Shown one piece after another: positions 1 through 5,529 of a DNA stretch of 5,529 nt (its first letter is position 1; every line of letters begins with the position of its first letter). The notes under the pieces are model-generated. The model was not told the DNA's origin, searched no databases, and was given only the letters and a program-made list of their open reading frames with translations. Location of the stretch: contig CAMLOB010000314.1 of NCBI GenBank assembly GCA_946481475.1, positions 1 to 5,529 of the forward strand, in the 5' to 3' direction. The position numbers and the translations under genes were made by a program. The DNA comes from an uncultured Chlorobiota bacterium. Its GTDB lineage: Bacteria > Bacteroidota > Kapaibacteriia > OLB7.

Positions 1-805
1 CCGCTTCGGCCACGCGCGTCCGTCGCGCGTGCTGAATCCGGTGAAGATTGCCGTCGATCAACTCCAGGGCCCGACTGTAGCTGCCGCCGGCAAGTTTTGC
101 CGTCAACAGGGCAGTGGTCCTGTCGGCATTGTTGCGCTGCTGCAACGCCTCGGCGATTTCCGTCTCGTTCAGCAGATCGAACCGAATCTCCTGACACCGA
201 CTGGTAATTGTCGGCAGGAGCCGCTCCGGATGAGAGGTCGTCAGGATCAGAAGCGTTTGCGCAGAAGGCTCCTCGAGCGTCTTCAGAAAGGCGTTTGCCG
301 CCTCGGCCCGCATCCGGTGGGCCTCGCTGATGATAATGACCCGCACTCCCGGTTCGGTCGATGAGAGAGCGACATCCCGCTTGATCTGTCTGATCGAGGA
401 GATCTTGATCTGTTGCGCACGGGGAACGGCGATATTGTGGTAGGGATCCTTCGCCTTCCGCTCCATCTCCTCGCGTATCAACGCGATCTCATTATCGGTC
501 AGCTTCAGCATGGGCGAATCCGACCGACTGTTCTCCCCCTTGCCGGAAGGGAGAGCGAAGATAAACCGGACGTTGGAGTTCTGCAGCTCCGCAACCGTCC
601 GGCAACCATGGCACTCCCCGCAGGCTTCGGTCTCCCCGGTCGGACGTTCGCATCGCAGGACCTTGGCAACTTCTATCGCTGCGGCATCCTTCCCCACCCC
701 TTCCGGACCGGAAAAAAGCCAGGCGTTCGGAATTCTTCCGGAAAGGATCGATCCCTTCAGCAAACGCTTGACGCGTGACTGTCCTATGATGGAATCCCAA
801 CTCAC
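1..805 (-). CDS. holB: DNA polymerase III subunit delta' (clamp loader), 3'-truncated by window edge
   Basis: Delta' is the rigid stator subunit of the clamp-loader complex that places the beta sliding clamp on primed DNA. The minus-strand frame is open from a TGA just upstream of the GTG at 805-803 to the left edge, giving 268 residues that begin VSWDSIIGQSRVKRLL. Visible features are a degenerate Walker A loop GPEGVGKD at residues 33-40 (Asp replaces the usual Thr/Ser), four zinc-ligand cysteines at 52, 62, 65 and 68, a Walker-B-like IISEAHRM near 158-165, the conserved NAFLKTLEEP at 171-180 and the SRC motif at 202-204. The altered Walker A fits a subunit that does not hydrolyse ATP. About 60 residues between the zinc module and IISEAHRM include KDPYHNIAVPRA, which I associate with Bacteroidota/Chlorobiota homologues. 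GTG is the only usual start codon after the in-frame stop; AGAGGG lies about 12 nt before it. The C-terminal collar domain is mostly outside the window. The gene is divergent from hisN. The family is sure; the start is likely. Confidence 0.93.
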   Translation of the reverse strand, partial: MSWDSIIGQSRVKRLLKGSILSGRIPNAWLFSGPEGVGKDAAAIEVAKVLRCERPTGETEACGECHGCRTVAELQNSNVRFIFALPSGKGENSRSDSPMLKLTDNEIALIREEMERKAKDPYHNIAVPRAQQIKISSIRQIKRDVALSSTEPGVRVIIISEAHRMRAEAANAFLKTLEEPSAQTLLILTTSHPERLLPTITSRCQEIRFDLLNETEIAEALQQRNNADRTTALLTAKLAGGSYSRALELIDGNLHRIQHARRTRVAEA

Positions 806-851
806 AACGACCGTTTTCCCTCTGTTTCCGCTGATAATTCAGATATTCCGG

Positions 852-866
852 TTGGCCTTTCGCCAA
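852..866. repeat. Short perfect inverted repeat in the divergent holB/hisN spacer
   Basis: TTGGC CTTTC GCCAA is a perfect 5-bp inverted repeat with a 5-nt centre. It sits between two divergent genes, 47 bp from the holB GTG and 59 bp from the hisN ATG. Its position fits an operator for a dimeric regulator, but a dyad this short can occur by chance, and no regulator is known from the sequence. There is no U-run beside it, so it is not a terminator. Confidence 0.3.
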
Positions 867-888
867 ACATAGAGAAGGCGGAGGGCAG

Positions 889-939
889 ATGCAAACAATT
901 CGTCGCAACAGATGTACTTTCCGGTATGATACGCACTGA
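889..939 (+). promoter_or_regulatory. Candidate 16-codon leader ORF overlapping the hisN start
   Basis: An ATG at 889 opens a reading frame for MQTIRRNRCTFRYDTH and ends at TGA 937-939, 11 nt past the first base of the hisN ATG in another frame. GGAGGG at 880-885 lies just upstream, with only 3 nt between it and the ATG, which is closer than usual. HisN itself has no Shine-Dalgarno-like sequence before its ATG, so ribosomes ending this short ORF could restart at 926. The peptide has a single terminal His and is not a His-rich attenuation leader. This is inferred from the layout alone and may be chance. Confidence 0.2.
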
Positions 940-1744
940 ATATTCAGCCCTGTTACAGACCGCCCTGACCGCTGCATACGAAGCCGGTCTGGTCACGCTT
1001 CGCTACTTCCGGGCATCGGAACTTGCAGTGGAAAAGAAGGAGAACGACTCGCCGGTAACGGTAGCCGACAGAGAAGCGGAGCGGACGATTGCAGATATTA
1101 TCAATGCACGGTATCCGGATCACGCTCTGCTGGGGGAAGAGTTCGGCGAGCGGAACCGGGGAGCGTCGATCCGCTGGATTATCGATCCGATCGACGGCAC
1201 GAAATCCTTTATCCGGGGCGTTCCACTTTACGGCACACTGATTGCCGTGGAGATCGACGGCATTCCCTCGATCGGCGTCGTCTCGATGCCTGCACTGAGT
1301 GACGTCTACTATGCCGTGGTCGGTGAAGGGGCCTTCATGAACGGTCGACGTATTCAGGTCTCACCTGCGGACGACCTGACCCGGGGAGTCATTCTCTGTA
1401 CCAGCGAGCGGAGTCTGCGCACCGATGAACAGCGGGCCCGGCGCTACGATGAGCTTGTCCGTCAGACTCTCTTCCAGCGCTCATGGGGAGATTGCTACGG
1501 TCACATGCTGGTCGCCTCCGGTCGGGCCGAAGGGATGCTGGATCCGCGCATGGAGATCTGGGACGCCGCACCCCTGAAGGTAATCGTCGAGGAGGCCGGC
1601 GGGGTGTTCACGGACTGGCAGGGAGAATCGACAATTGACGGGGGGAGCGCCATCTCCACCAACGCCGCTCTGGCAAGCAGGATTCGGGAGATTCTCGGCG
1701 TAGGAAAAGATGAGATGACACCGGAAGAAAGCAGAAGGACATGA
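926..1744 (+). CDS. hisN: Inositol monophosphatase superfamily enzyme, probable HisN-type histidinol-phosphatase
   Basis: This is a 272-residue, full-length member of the Mg-dependent, Li-sensitive phosphatase superfamily. Metal ligands are visible in order: E71 in LLGEE, D87 and D90 in WIIDPIDGTKSF (residues 84-95), and D213 in WDAAP. The latter follows WGDCYGHMLVASGRAEGMLDP at 187-207. The WGD-CYG segment and the following EAGGVFTDWQGE (residues 223-234) resemble HisN, which removes phosphate from L-histidinol phosphate in the penultimate enzyme step of histidine synthesis. Other superfamily roles (inositol-1-phosphatase SuhB type, or 3'-phosphoadenosine phosphatase CysQ type) are less likely but not excluded. 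No transmembrane or signal segment is seen, so it is cytosolic. ATG 926 is the only usual start in frame after about position 850, and it gives the expected family N-terminus, although no ribosome-binding sequence precedes it. The stop overlaps the next gene by 4 bp. The superfamily is certain; the substrate is an inference. Confidence 0.88.
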   Translation: MIRTEYSALLQTALTAAYEAGLVTLRYFRASELAVEKKENDSPVTVADREAERTIADIINARYPDHALLGEEFGERNRGASIRWIIDPIDGTKSFIRGVPLYGTLIAVEIDGIPSIGVVSMPALSDVYYAVVGEGAFMNGRRIQVSPADDLTRGVILCTSERSLRTDEQRARRYDELVRQTLFQRSWGDCYGHMLVASGRAEGMLDPRMEIWDAAPLKVIVEEAGGVFTDWQGESTIDGGSAISTNAALASRIREILGVGKDEMTPEESRRT

Positions 1745-2283
1745 GAGAAGAGGCTGACATTCGCGAAGCGACGGTTGAGGATGCCGCGGGGATATCGCTT
1801 GTCCAGATCATCTCCTGGCACGACACCTACAGGAACATCGTGCCGGAAGATTTTCTGCACGGGATGAATCCCGAACGGAACGCCGAGCGGTGGACCCGAT
1901 GGCTGACTCCACATCCGGAAGGCAGGAAAGGACAATTCATTCTTGTCGCCGAGGTTGAAGAAAGGGTCATCGGGTTTGTCTCCGGAGGGAAGGAACGGGA
2001 AGCCCGGGAAGATTACGACGCGGAGGTCTATGCACTCTACCTGATGCCCGAGTACAAGGGGAAAGGCATCGGCAGAGCATTGCTTCGAGCAGTTGCCGAA
2101 CGATTGCACCGGGAAGGCCATCGCTCATTGATGGTCTGGGTGCTGGCCGCAAACCCCGGGCGCAGGTTCTACCACCGCATGGGGGGGACCGAGATCGACC
2201 GGAAGATGATCGAAATCGGAGGAGCAACGCTTCAGGAGGTCGCGTGCGGATGGGCCGACATCACGACACTCCTTTCAACCTGA
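1741..2283 (+). CDS. GNAT-family N-acetyltransferase, substrate unknown
   Basis: This 180-residue protein transfers an acyl group, normally acetyl from acetyl-CoA, to an amine. The acetyl-CoA pyrophosphate loop (motif A) is clear in ALYLMPEYKGKGIGRALL at residues 98-115, where K106-x-x-G109-x-G111 matches the R/Q-x-x-G-x-G/A pattern. Motif B is NPGRRFYHRMGG at 138-149, with Y144 at the place of the usual general-acid tyrosine. The N-terminus (IREATVEDAAGISLVQIISWHDTYR, residues 7-31) is typical of GNATs in the RimI/YhbS-like range, and the length is complete for a single domain. Its ATG overlaps the hisN TGA as ATGA, and AGAAGGA lies immediately upstream, so translation is probably coupled to hisN. 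This pairing suggests co-expression but does not reveal the substrate; amino acids, antibiotics or ribosomal proteins are all possible. The family is sure; the target is unknown. Confidence 0.9.
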   Translation: MREEADIREATVEDAAGISLVQIISWHDTYRNIVPEDFLHGMNPERNAERWTRWLTPHPEGRKGQFILVAEVEERVIGFVSGGKEREAREDYDAEVYALYLMPEYKGKGIGRALLRAVAERLHREGHRSLMVWVLAANPGRRFYHRMGGTEIDRKMIEIGGATLQEVACGWADITTLLST

Positions 2284-2299
2284 CTCTCCCCTCTATTCA

Positions 2300-4159
2300 T
2301 TATCCGTTCGCCACACCGTTGGTCACTTCGACCGATTCGGTCTCCTTCTCTTTCTTCCCCCCACGTGCAAGCCATTTCTCGAACTTTTTCTCCTGTTCGG
2401 CAGTGGGTGAGGCAACCCGTTTCAGGTGGAAGGTCGGGCGGAGCACAGGCTTCACATCGGTCTCGTAGAGCTGCCCCTCGGTGACGCATGTCAGCCGGAG
2501 AGATTCCCCCTCGACGGCTCGTTCCATCACTCCCTTCCACCCGGCAAGACCGGTGATCCGCATCCGGTCAACGGCGATGATCTCGTCGTCGGCACCGACA
2601 CCGGCCCCTTCGGCCGGCGAACCGCTCCAGACTTTTGCGACGACAAGCCGCTCTCCCCTCTCTTCTCTGACTCCTATGCCGATCCACGTCTTCCCCGAAC
2701 GGGGAATCGTGATTCCCTCCCCTATCGTCTCCTTCTTCTCCTTCTTCACTTTCCACTCAAGTCCAAGCTTTCCGAGAAGCGAGACAAAAGGCAACTCATC
2801 GGTCCGCTCAAGCCACGCCCTGAACGTATCGCCGATATCGACTCCGGTCTCCTTCGACACGATGTCGATAAATTCCTCTTCGGTGATGCCTGTTCCCGGG
2901 TCGGCCTCGTAGCGGGTGTAGAGAGCCCGCATACCGTCATCAAGCGAGCGGGCAGCATCCGAGCGGTCGATGATAAAGAGATCGAGCAGCCAGAAGATGA
3001 CACCCCCCTTCAGGTAATAGCTCGGGAAGCGGTTCTGGGAATCGGGCGTCGGATTGTAGAGCTTCACCCAGGCAAGAAAGGAACTGTCCTTGATCGACAT
3101 CACCTCACGTCCCGGAACGTCGAGCAGAGTCGTGAGATGATCTTCCGAGAGAACTTTCAGATATTCCTCGCGGCTGTAGAAACCGCACCGGTAGGACATC
3201 AGATCGTCGTAGTAGCTTGTGGCCCCTTCGGCAAGCCAGAGCATCTGCGTGTAGTTCTCATCCTGATAGTTGAACGGTCCCAACTCGCGCGCCCTGATCC
3301 GCTTGACGTTCCATGTGTGGAAGTACTCGTGGGTCAGAAGCGAGAGGAACTTGTGGACCTTCTTTTTATCGGCGAAGAAATTCGCATCGAACATGCTGAC
3401 CTGGGAGCGGGCGTGTTCAAGTCCGCCGTATTGATCGGGAAGGAGCTGCAGGATGAAGACGTAGCGATCGTAGGGCACCCCTCCCCACATGTCGGCCGCC
3501 TTGTCGATAATTGTCTTTGTCCGCTCGACGATCCACTCCGGGTCGAAATCGCCTGCCCCGGTGATCGCCACTTCGTGCAATGCACCGTGTCGCTCATATT
3601 CGCCCACATAATGATCTCCGATCTCGATCGGCGAGTCGACAAGAATATCATAGTTCAACGCCCCCCAAACACCGTCACGCACAGGCGAGAGTGCCGTGGA
3701 TACCCGACTCCAGGAGTGCTCGATCTCTACATGATGCGATTCCTCGGCCCTCCCCTCGACAAACATCAGACAGTTGCCCGGGTTGATAAAGGCATGGAAA
3801 CGATTGACGTGCGACTGCCGGACGGTACGTTCGTGGGCGTAGTAGAGATAGCGAAGCCGCATGTGACCGGTCCGGTTCCCCTCTACCTGCAGACGATTCT
3901 TTGCCAGCCAGACCACCGGAAGGGGTTCATCGTTTCCGTCGTATGCCTCCACATTTCCCTGCATGGAGACGAAGTCCCTGATCTTGTAGGAGCCGGGGAG
4001 CCAGTTCGGCATAGCGAATACCAGATGCTCCTGATCGGTCTCCACATGCATCTCGATGTGAATAAGATGCTGAGCCGCCTGAGGAAACGAGAGTCGGTAT
4101 CTGATGCCGGCTCCGGTTCCGCGAAGTTGTTCGTCCCGCTGTTCAATCGTGTAGGCCAT
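2300..4159 (-). CDS. M61-family metallopeptidase (glycyl aminopeptidase-like) with C-terminal PDZ domain
   Basis: This 619-residue protein is a zinc-dependent peptidase of the M61 family in the gluzincin clan. The N-terminal beta-rich domain (about residues 15-180) contains MPNWLPGSYKIRDF at 50-63, typical of the family. The catalytic domain has GGLEH at 245-249, the zinc motif HEYFH at 277-281 (H277 and H281 as ligands, E278 as catalytic base) and a third ligand E311 in WLAEGATSYYDD (308-319). A YYLKGG motif follows at 381-386. A PDZ domain spans about 491-570 (IGIGVREERGERLVVAKV, then GSPAEGAGVGADDEIIAVD), and a Lys/Glu-rich tail ends the protein. No signal peptide or membrane segment is visible, so it probably acts in the cytoplasm. 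Members are known to trim N-terminal Gly or Ala, but the natural substrate here is not shown. ATG 4159 gives the expected N-terminus; only a weak GGA lies upstream. The gene is convergent with the GNAT gene across 16 bp and separated from the flotillin gene by a terminator. Confidence 0.93.
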   Translation of the reverse strand: MAYTIEQRDEQLRGTGAGIRYRLSFPQAAQHLIHIEMHVETDQEHLVFAMPNWLPGSYKIRDFVSMQGNVEAYDGNDEPLPVVWLAKNRLQVEGNRTGHMRLRYLYYAHERTVRQSHVNRFHAFINPGNCLMFVEGRAEESHHVEIEHSWSRVSTALSPVRDGVWGALNYDILVDSPIEIGDHYVGEYERHGALHEVAITGAGDFDPEWIVERTKTIIDKAADMWGGVPYDRYVFILQLLPDQYGGLEHARSQVSMFDANFFADKKKVHKFLSLLTHEYFHTWNVKRIRARELGPFNYQDENYTQMLWLAEGATSYYDDLMSYRCGFYSREEYLKVLSEDHLTTLLDVPGREVMSIKDSSFLAWVKLYNPTPDSQNRFPSYYLKGGVIFWLLDLFIIDRSDAARSLDDGMRALYTRYEADPGTGITEEEFIDIVSKETGVDIGDTFRAWLERTDELPFVSLLGKLGLEWKVKKEKKETIGEGITIPRSGKTWIGIGVREERGERLVVAKVWSGSPAEGAGVGADDEIIAVDRMRITGLAGWKGVMERAVEGESLRLTCVTEGQLYETDVKPVLRPTFHLKRVASPTAEQEKKFEKWLARGGKKEKETESVEVTNGVANG

Positions 4160-4228
4160 GCGTACAATCCACGTTCAAAAGTTCTGAAGTTGTCTGATTC
4201 CAGGGCACTCTCCCTCCCGTCAGGCCCG

Positions 4229-4257
4229 AATATCCCGATAAATATCAGGAACTCCAA
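4229..4257 (-). promoter_or_regulatory. Candidate sigma-70-type promoter for the M61 peptidase gene
   Basis: Read on the minus strand, TTGGAG (4257-4252) and GATATT (4234-4229) are separated by 17 bp. The -10 element matches TATAAT at 4 of 6 positions and the -35 element matches TTGACA at 3 of 6. It lies about 70 bp before the M61 ATG and downstream of the flotillin terminator, where a new promoter is needed. GATATT occurs twice, 12 bp apart, and the first copy is part of a small dyad GATATTTATC. The match is modest, so this is tentative. Confidence 0.3.
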
Positions 4258-4344
4258 CACTTCCGGAGGCATTACTCGAATTGCAACAACCCCATGGTTG
4301 AAGGGCACCGGTGTCCGGGCCGACAACATCGGCAGAGACGGAAC

Positions 4345-4380
4345 AAAAATAAAGAGGCGCGAAGAACATCTTCGCGCCTC
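4345..4380 (-). terminator. Intrinsic terminator of the flotillin gene
   Basis: On the minus strand a perfect 12-bp GC-rich stem (4380-4369 pairing with 4365-4354), with a 3-nt loop at 4368-4366, is followed directly by TTTATTTTTG. The stem begins about 30 nt past the flotillin stop codon. On the plus strand the stem is followed by ACGTTTACC, with no strong U-run, so it works mainly for minus-strand transcripts. It separates the flotillin transcript from the M61 gene. Confidence 0.93.
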
Positions 4381-4411
4381 ACGTTTACCTTCCCCGGGAA
4401 AATCGCTATCG

Positions 4412-5529
4412 CTATGCTTTCCCCTCTCCATCGGAGTTCGGCTCGACGCTCCGCCACAGGCCTTGCGTGTCGGAACCGGCTCCGTACTTCTCGGCAACGC
4501 CCCGGATCAGTTTCTCCAGATCGATACCGGCAACGTTCTTCAGCATCTCTCCGGACTGGGCCATCAGCGAGGTCACGTAGTTGCTGAGCCGGGCGGCTCC
4601 GTCTCCGTTCCCCGTGTCGACCACCGTCAGCTTGTCGATGTGCTTCATCGGCTCGGCGATCCGTCCGGCGAAATCGGGCAGCATCTTCGAGAGGATGTCG
4701 ATGATCGCCGCCTGTCCGTACTTCTCGAACGCTTCGGCAAGCTTTTCCTTGGCTTCGGCTTCGGCCAGACCTTTCAGCTTGATGACCTCGGCGTCGGCCG
4801 TCCCCTTGGCACGCTCGGCATCGGCGATTGCCAGACCTTCGAGACGTTTCTGTTCGGCCTGTGCCTTGGCGCTCGCCTCGATCTGGTACTGCTGGGCGTC
4901 CGCCTCCCGCATACGGCGGAGCTTGTCGGCCTCGGCCGCCTGTTCGACGGCGTAGCGATCGGCATCGGCTTTCTTCTTGACCTCGGCGTCGTACTGCCGC
5001 TCGCGCCGCAGGATCTCTTTCTCCTCGAGTTCGATCTCCAGGTTTTTCCGAACGACATCGACTTTCATCTGCTCCTGGGTCACCTCCTGCTGGGAGCGTG
5101 CCTGCTGGATCGCGTAGGCCTGATCGGCCTCGGCCTTCGCCTGGTCCTGATCCTTCTTGAATGCGGCCACCTTCAACTCCTTCTCCTTCTCGGCCTCGGC
5201 GACGTTCGTGTCGCGAAGAAGTTCGGCCTTCATCCCTTCCTCCGTCGCCACAGCCTTCTTGACGCGGGCATCCCGCATCGCCTCGGCTTCGGCAATCTCG
5301 GCATCCCGCTTGACGGCGGCAATTCGGGGACGCCCGAGCGCTTCGAGGTATCCCTCCTTGTCGCGGACATCCTTGATGGTGAAGGAGACGACCTGCAGGC
5401 CCATCTTCTTCAGGTCTTTTGCGGCCACCGCCTGCACTTCCTGCGCAAAGCGGTCGCGATTCTTGTAGACCTCCTCGACGGTCATCGTGCCGAGGATTGC
5501 CCGCAGATGTCCCTCCAGTACCTCCTGCG
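4412..5529 (-). CDS. Flotillin-like SPFH-domain membrane scaffold protein, 5'-truncated by window edge
   Basis: The frame is open to the right edge and yields 371 residues before a TAG at 4414-4412. The visible part starts inside the SPFH/band 7 domain (QEVLEGHLRAILGTMTVEEVYKNRD), ends that domain near residue 55 (VVSFTIKDVRD) and continues as a long Ala/Glu/Lys-rich coiled coil (about 70-270) with repeated EAEA and AEAEK units. It closes with the flotillin C-terminal region: KYGQAAIIDILSKMLPDFAGRIAEPMKHIDKLTVVDTG at about 269-306 and a variable tail. Flotillins oligomerise at the inner face of the membrane and organise microdomains; the N-terminal membrane anchor, perhaps 110-130 residues, lies outside the window. 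The first in-frame ATG (5485-5483) is internal, because family sequence continues upstream of it. The usual partner, an NfeD protein, is not downstream, where the terminator ends the transcript. It might be upstream, out of view. The match to flotillin (FloT/YuaG type) is strong. Confidence 0.92.
   Translation of the reverse strand, partial: QEVLEGHLRAILGTMTVEEVYKNRDRFAQEVQAVAAKDLKKMGLQVVSFTIKDVRDKEGYLEALGRPRIAAVKRDAEIAEAEAMRDARVKKAVATEEGMKAELLRDTNVAEAEKEKELKVAAFKKDQDQAKAEADQAYAIQQARSQQEVTQEQMKVDVVRKNLEIELEEKEILRRERQYDAEVKKKADADRYAVEQAAEADKLRRMREADAQQYQIEASAKAQAEQKRLEGLAIADAERAKGTADAEVIKLKGLAEAEAKEKLAEAFEKYGQAAIIDILSKMLPDFAGRIAEPMKHIDKLTVVDTGNGDGAARLSNYVTSLMAQSGEMLKNVAGIDLEKLIRGVAEKYGAGSDTQGLWRSVEPNSDGEGKA

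Noticed and set aside
833..838. GATAAT as a -10 element for hisN
   Set aside because: It matches TATAAT at 5 of 6 positions, but no acceptable -35 hexamer lies 16-18 bp upstream, so I did not list it as a promoter.
29..872. Several plus-strand ORFs of 111-121 codons opposite holB
   Set aside because: They are antisense to a well-supported gene, overlap one another in different frames, have Arg/Pro-rich sequences without motifs, and reflect GC-rich codon bias.
492..977. Minus-strand 161-codon ORF covering the holB N-terminal region and the divergent spacer
   Set aside because: It lies in another frame over holB, whose own frame carries clear family motifs. Its protein is rich in Arg, Gly and Cys with no recognisable domain, and it would also overlap the start of hisN.
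1501..2121. Minus-strand 206-codon ORF opposite hisN and the GNAT gene
   Set aside because: It spans the junction of two genes with clear motifs on the other strand, and its translation has no recognisable domain.
2284..2299. Possible bidirectional terminator between the convergent GNAT and M61 genes
   Set aside because: The 16-bp gap has no inverted repeat, and no U-tract-flanked hairpin is visible in the adjoining bases on either strand.
3883..4497. Minus-strand 204-codon ORF bridging the flotillin 3' end, the terminator and the M61 5' end
   Set aside because: It reads through a strong intrinsic terminator and overlaps both real genes out of frame; its spacer-only part has no family features.
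4581..4955. Plus-strand Ala/Ser-rich ORFs opposite the flotillin coiled coil (also 5157-5468)
   Set aside because: The repetitive Ala/Glu codons of the coiled coil leave the opposite strand free of stops and give Ser/Ala-rich low-complexity translations. This is a compositional shadow.
4700..5330. Recurring GCCTCGGC-like and TCGGC-rich short repeats that could suggest a tandem-repeat element
   Set aside because: They are the reverse complement of Ala-Glu-Ala codon runs in the flotillin coiled coil, with irregular spacing. They are coding repetition, not a DNA repeat or CRISPR array.

Overview
The window reads as an ordinary chromosomal region of a moderately GC-rich bacterium. The best guess at the organism is a green sulfur bacterium or relative (Chlorobi/Chlorobiota). 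This rests on the style of the delta' clamp-loader protein, which has a longer stretch between its zinc cysteines and its core like Bacteroidota/Chlorobiota homologues, and on the general family mix. It is an inference from remembered family features, not from a search. No mobile element, phage gene, CRISPR array, tRNA or rRNA was seen.

Layout, left to right. (1) 1-805, minus strand: the N-terminal 268 residues of DNA polymerase III subunit delta' (holB), from a GTG start and running off the left edge. (2) 806-925: a 120-bp divergent intergenic region with a perfect short inverted repeat and a candidate 16-codon leader ORF. (3) 926-1744, plus strand: an inositol-monophosphatase-superfamily enzyme, most likely a HisN-type histidinol-phosphatase. 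(4) 1741-2283, plus strand: a GNAT acetyltransferase that overlaps hisN by 4 bp (ATGA), so the two form a likely translationally coupled pair. (5) 2300-4159, minus strand, convergent with the GNAT gene across 16 bp: a cytoplasmic M61-family metallopeptidase with a C-terminal PDZ domain. (6) 4160-4411: a 252-bp spacer with a candidate promoter for the M61 gene and a very clear intrinsic terminator for the gene to its right. (7) 4412-5529, minus strand: the C-terminal 371 residues of a flotillin-type SPFH protein, whose start lies beyond the right edge.

The genes do not form one pathway. HolB serves replication. HisN probably completes a step of histidine biosynthesis and is cotranscribed with an acetyltransferase of unknown substrate. 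The M61 peptidase and the flotillin are each separate transcription units, the latter closed by its own terminator. I found no convincing undescribed system. The points most worth a second look are the initiation region of hisN (no Shine-Dalgarno at its ATG, an overlapping leader ORF with a ribosome-binding-like sequence, and an upstream dyad) and the hisN-GNAT pairing.
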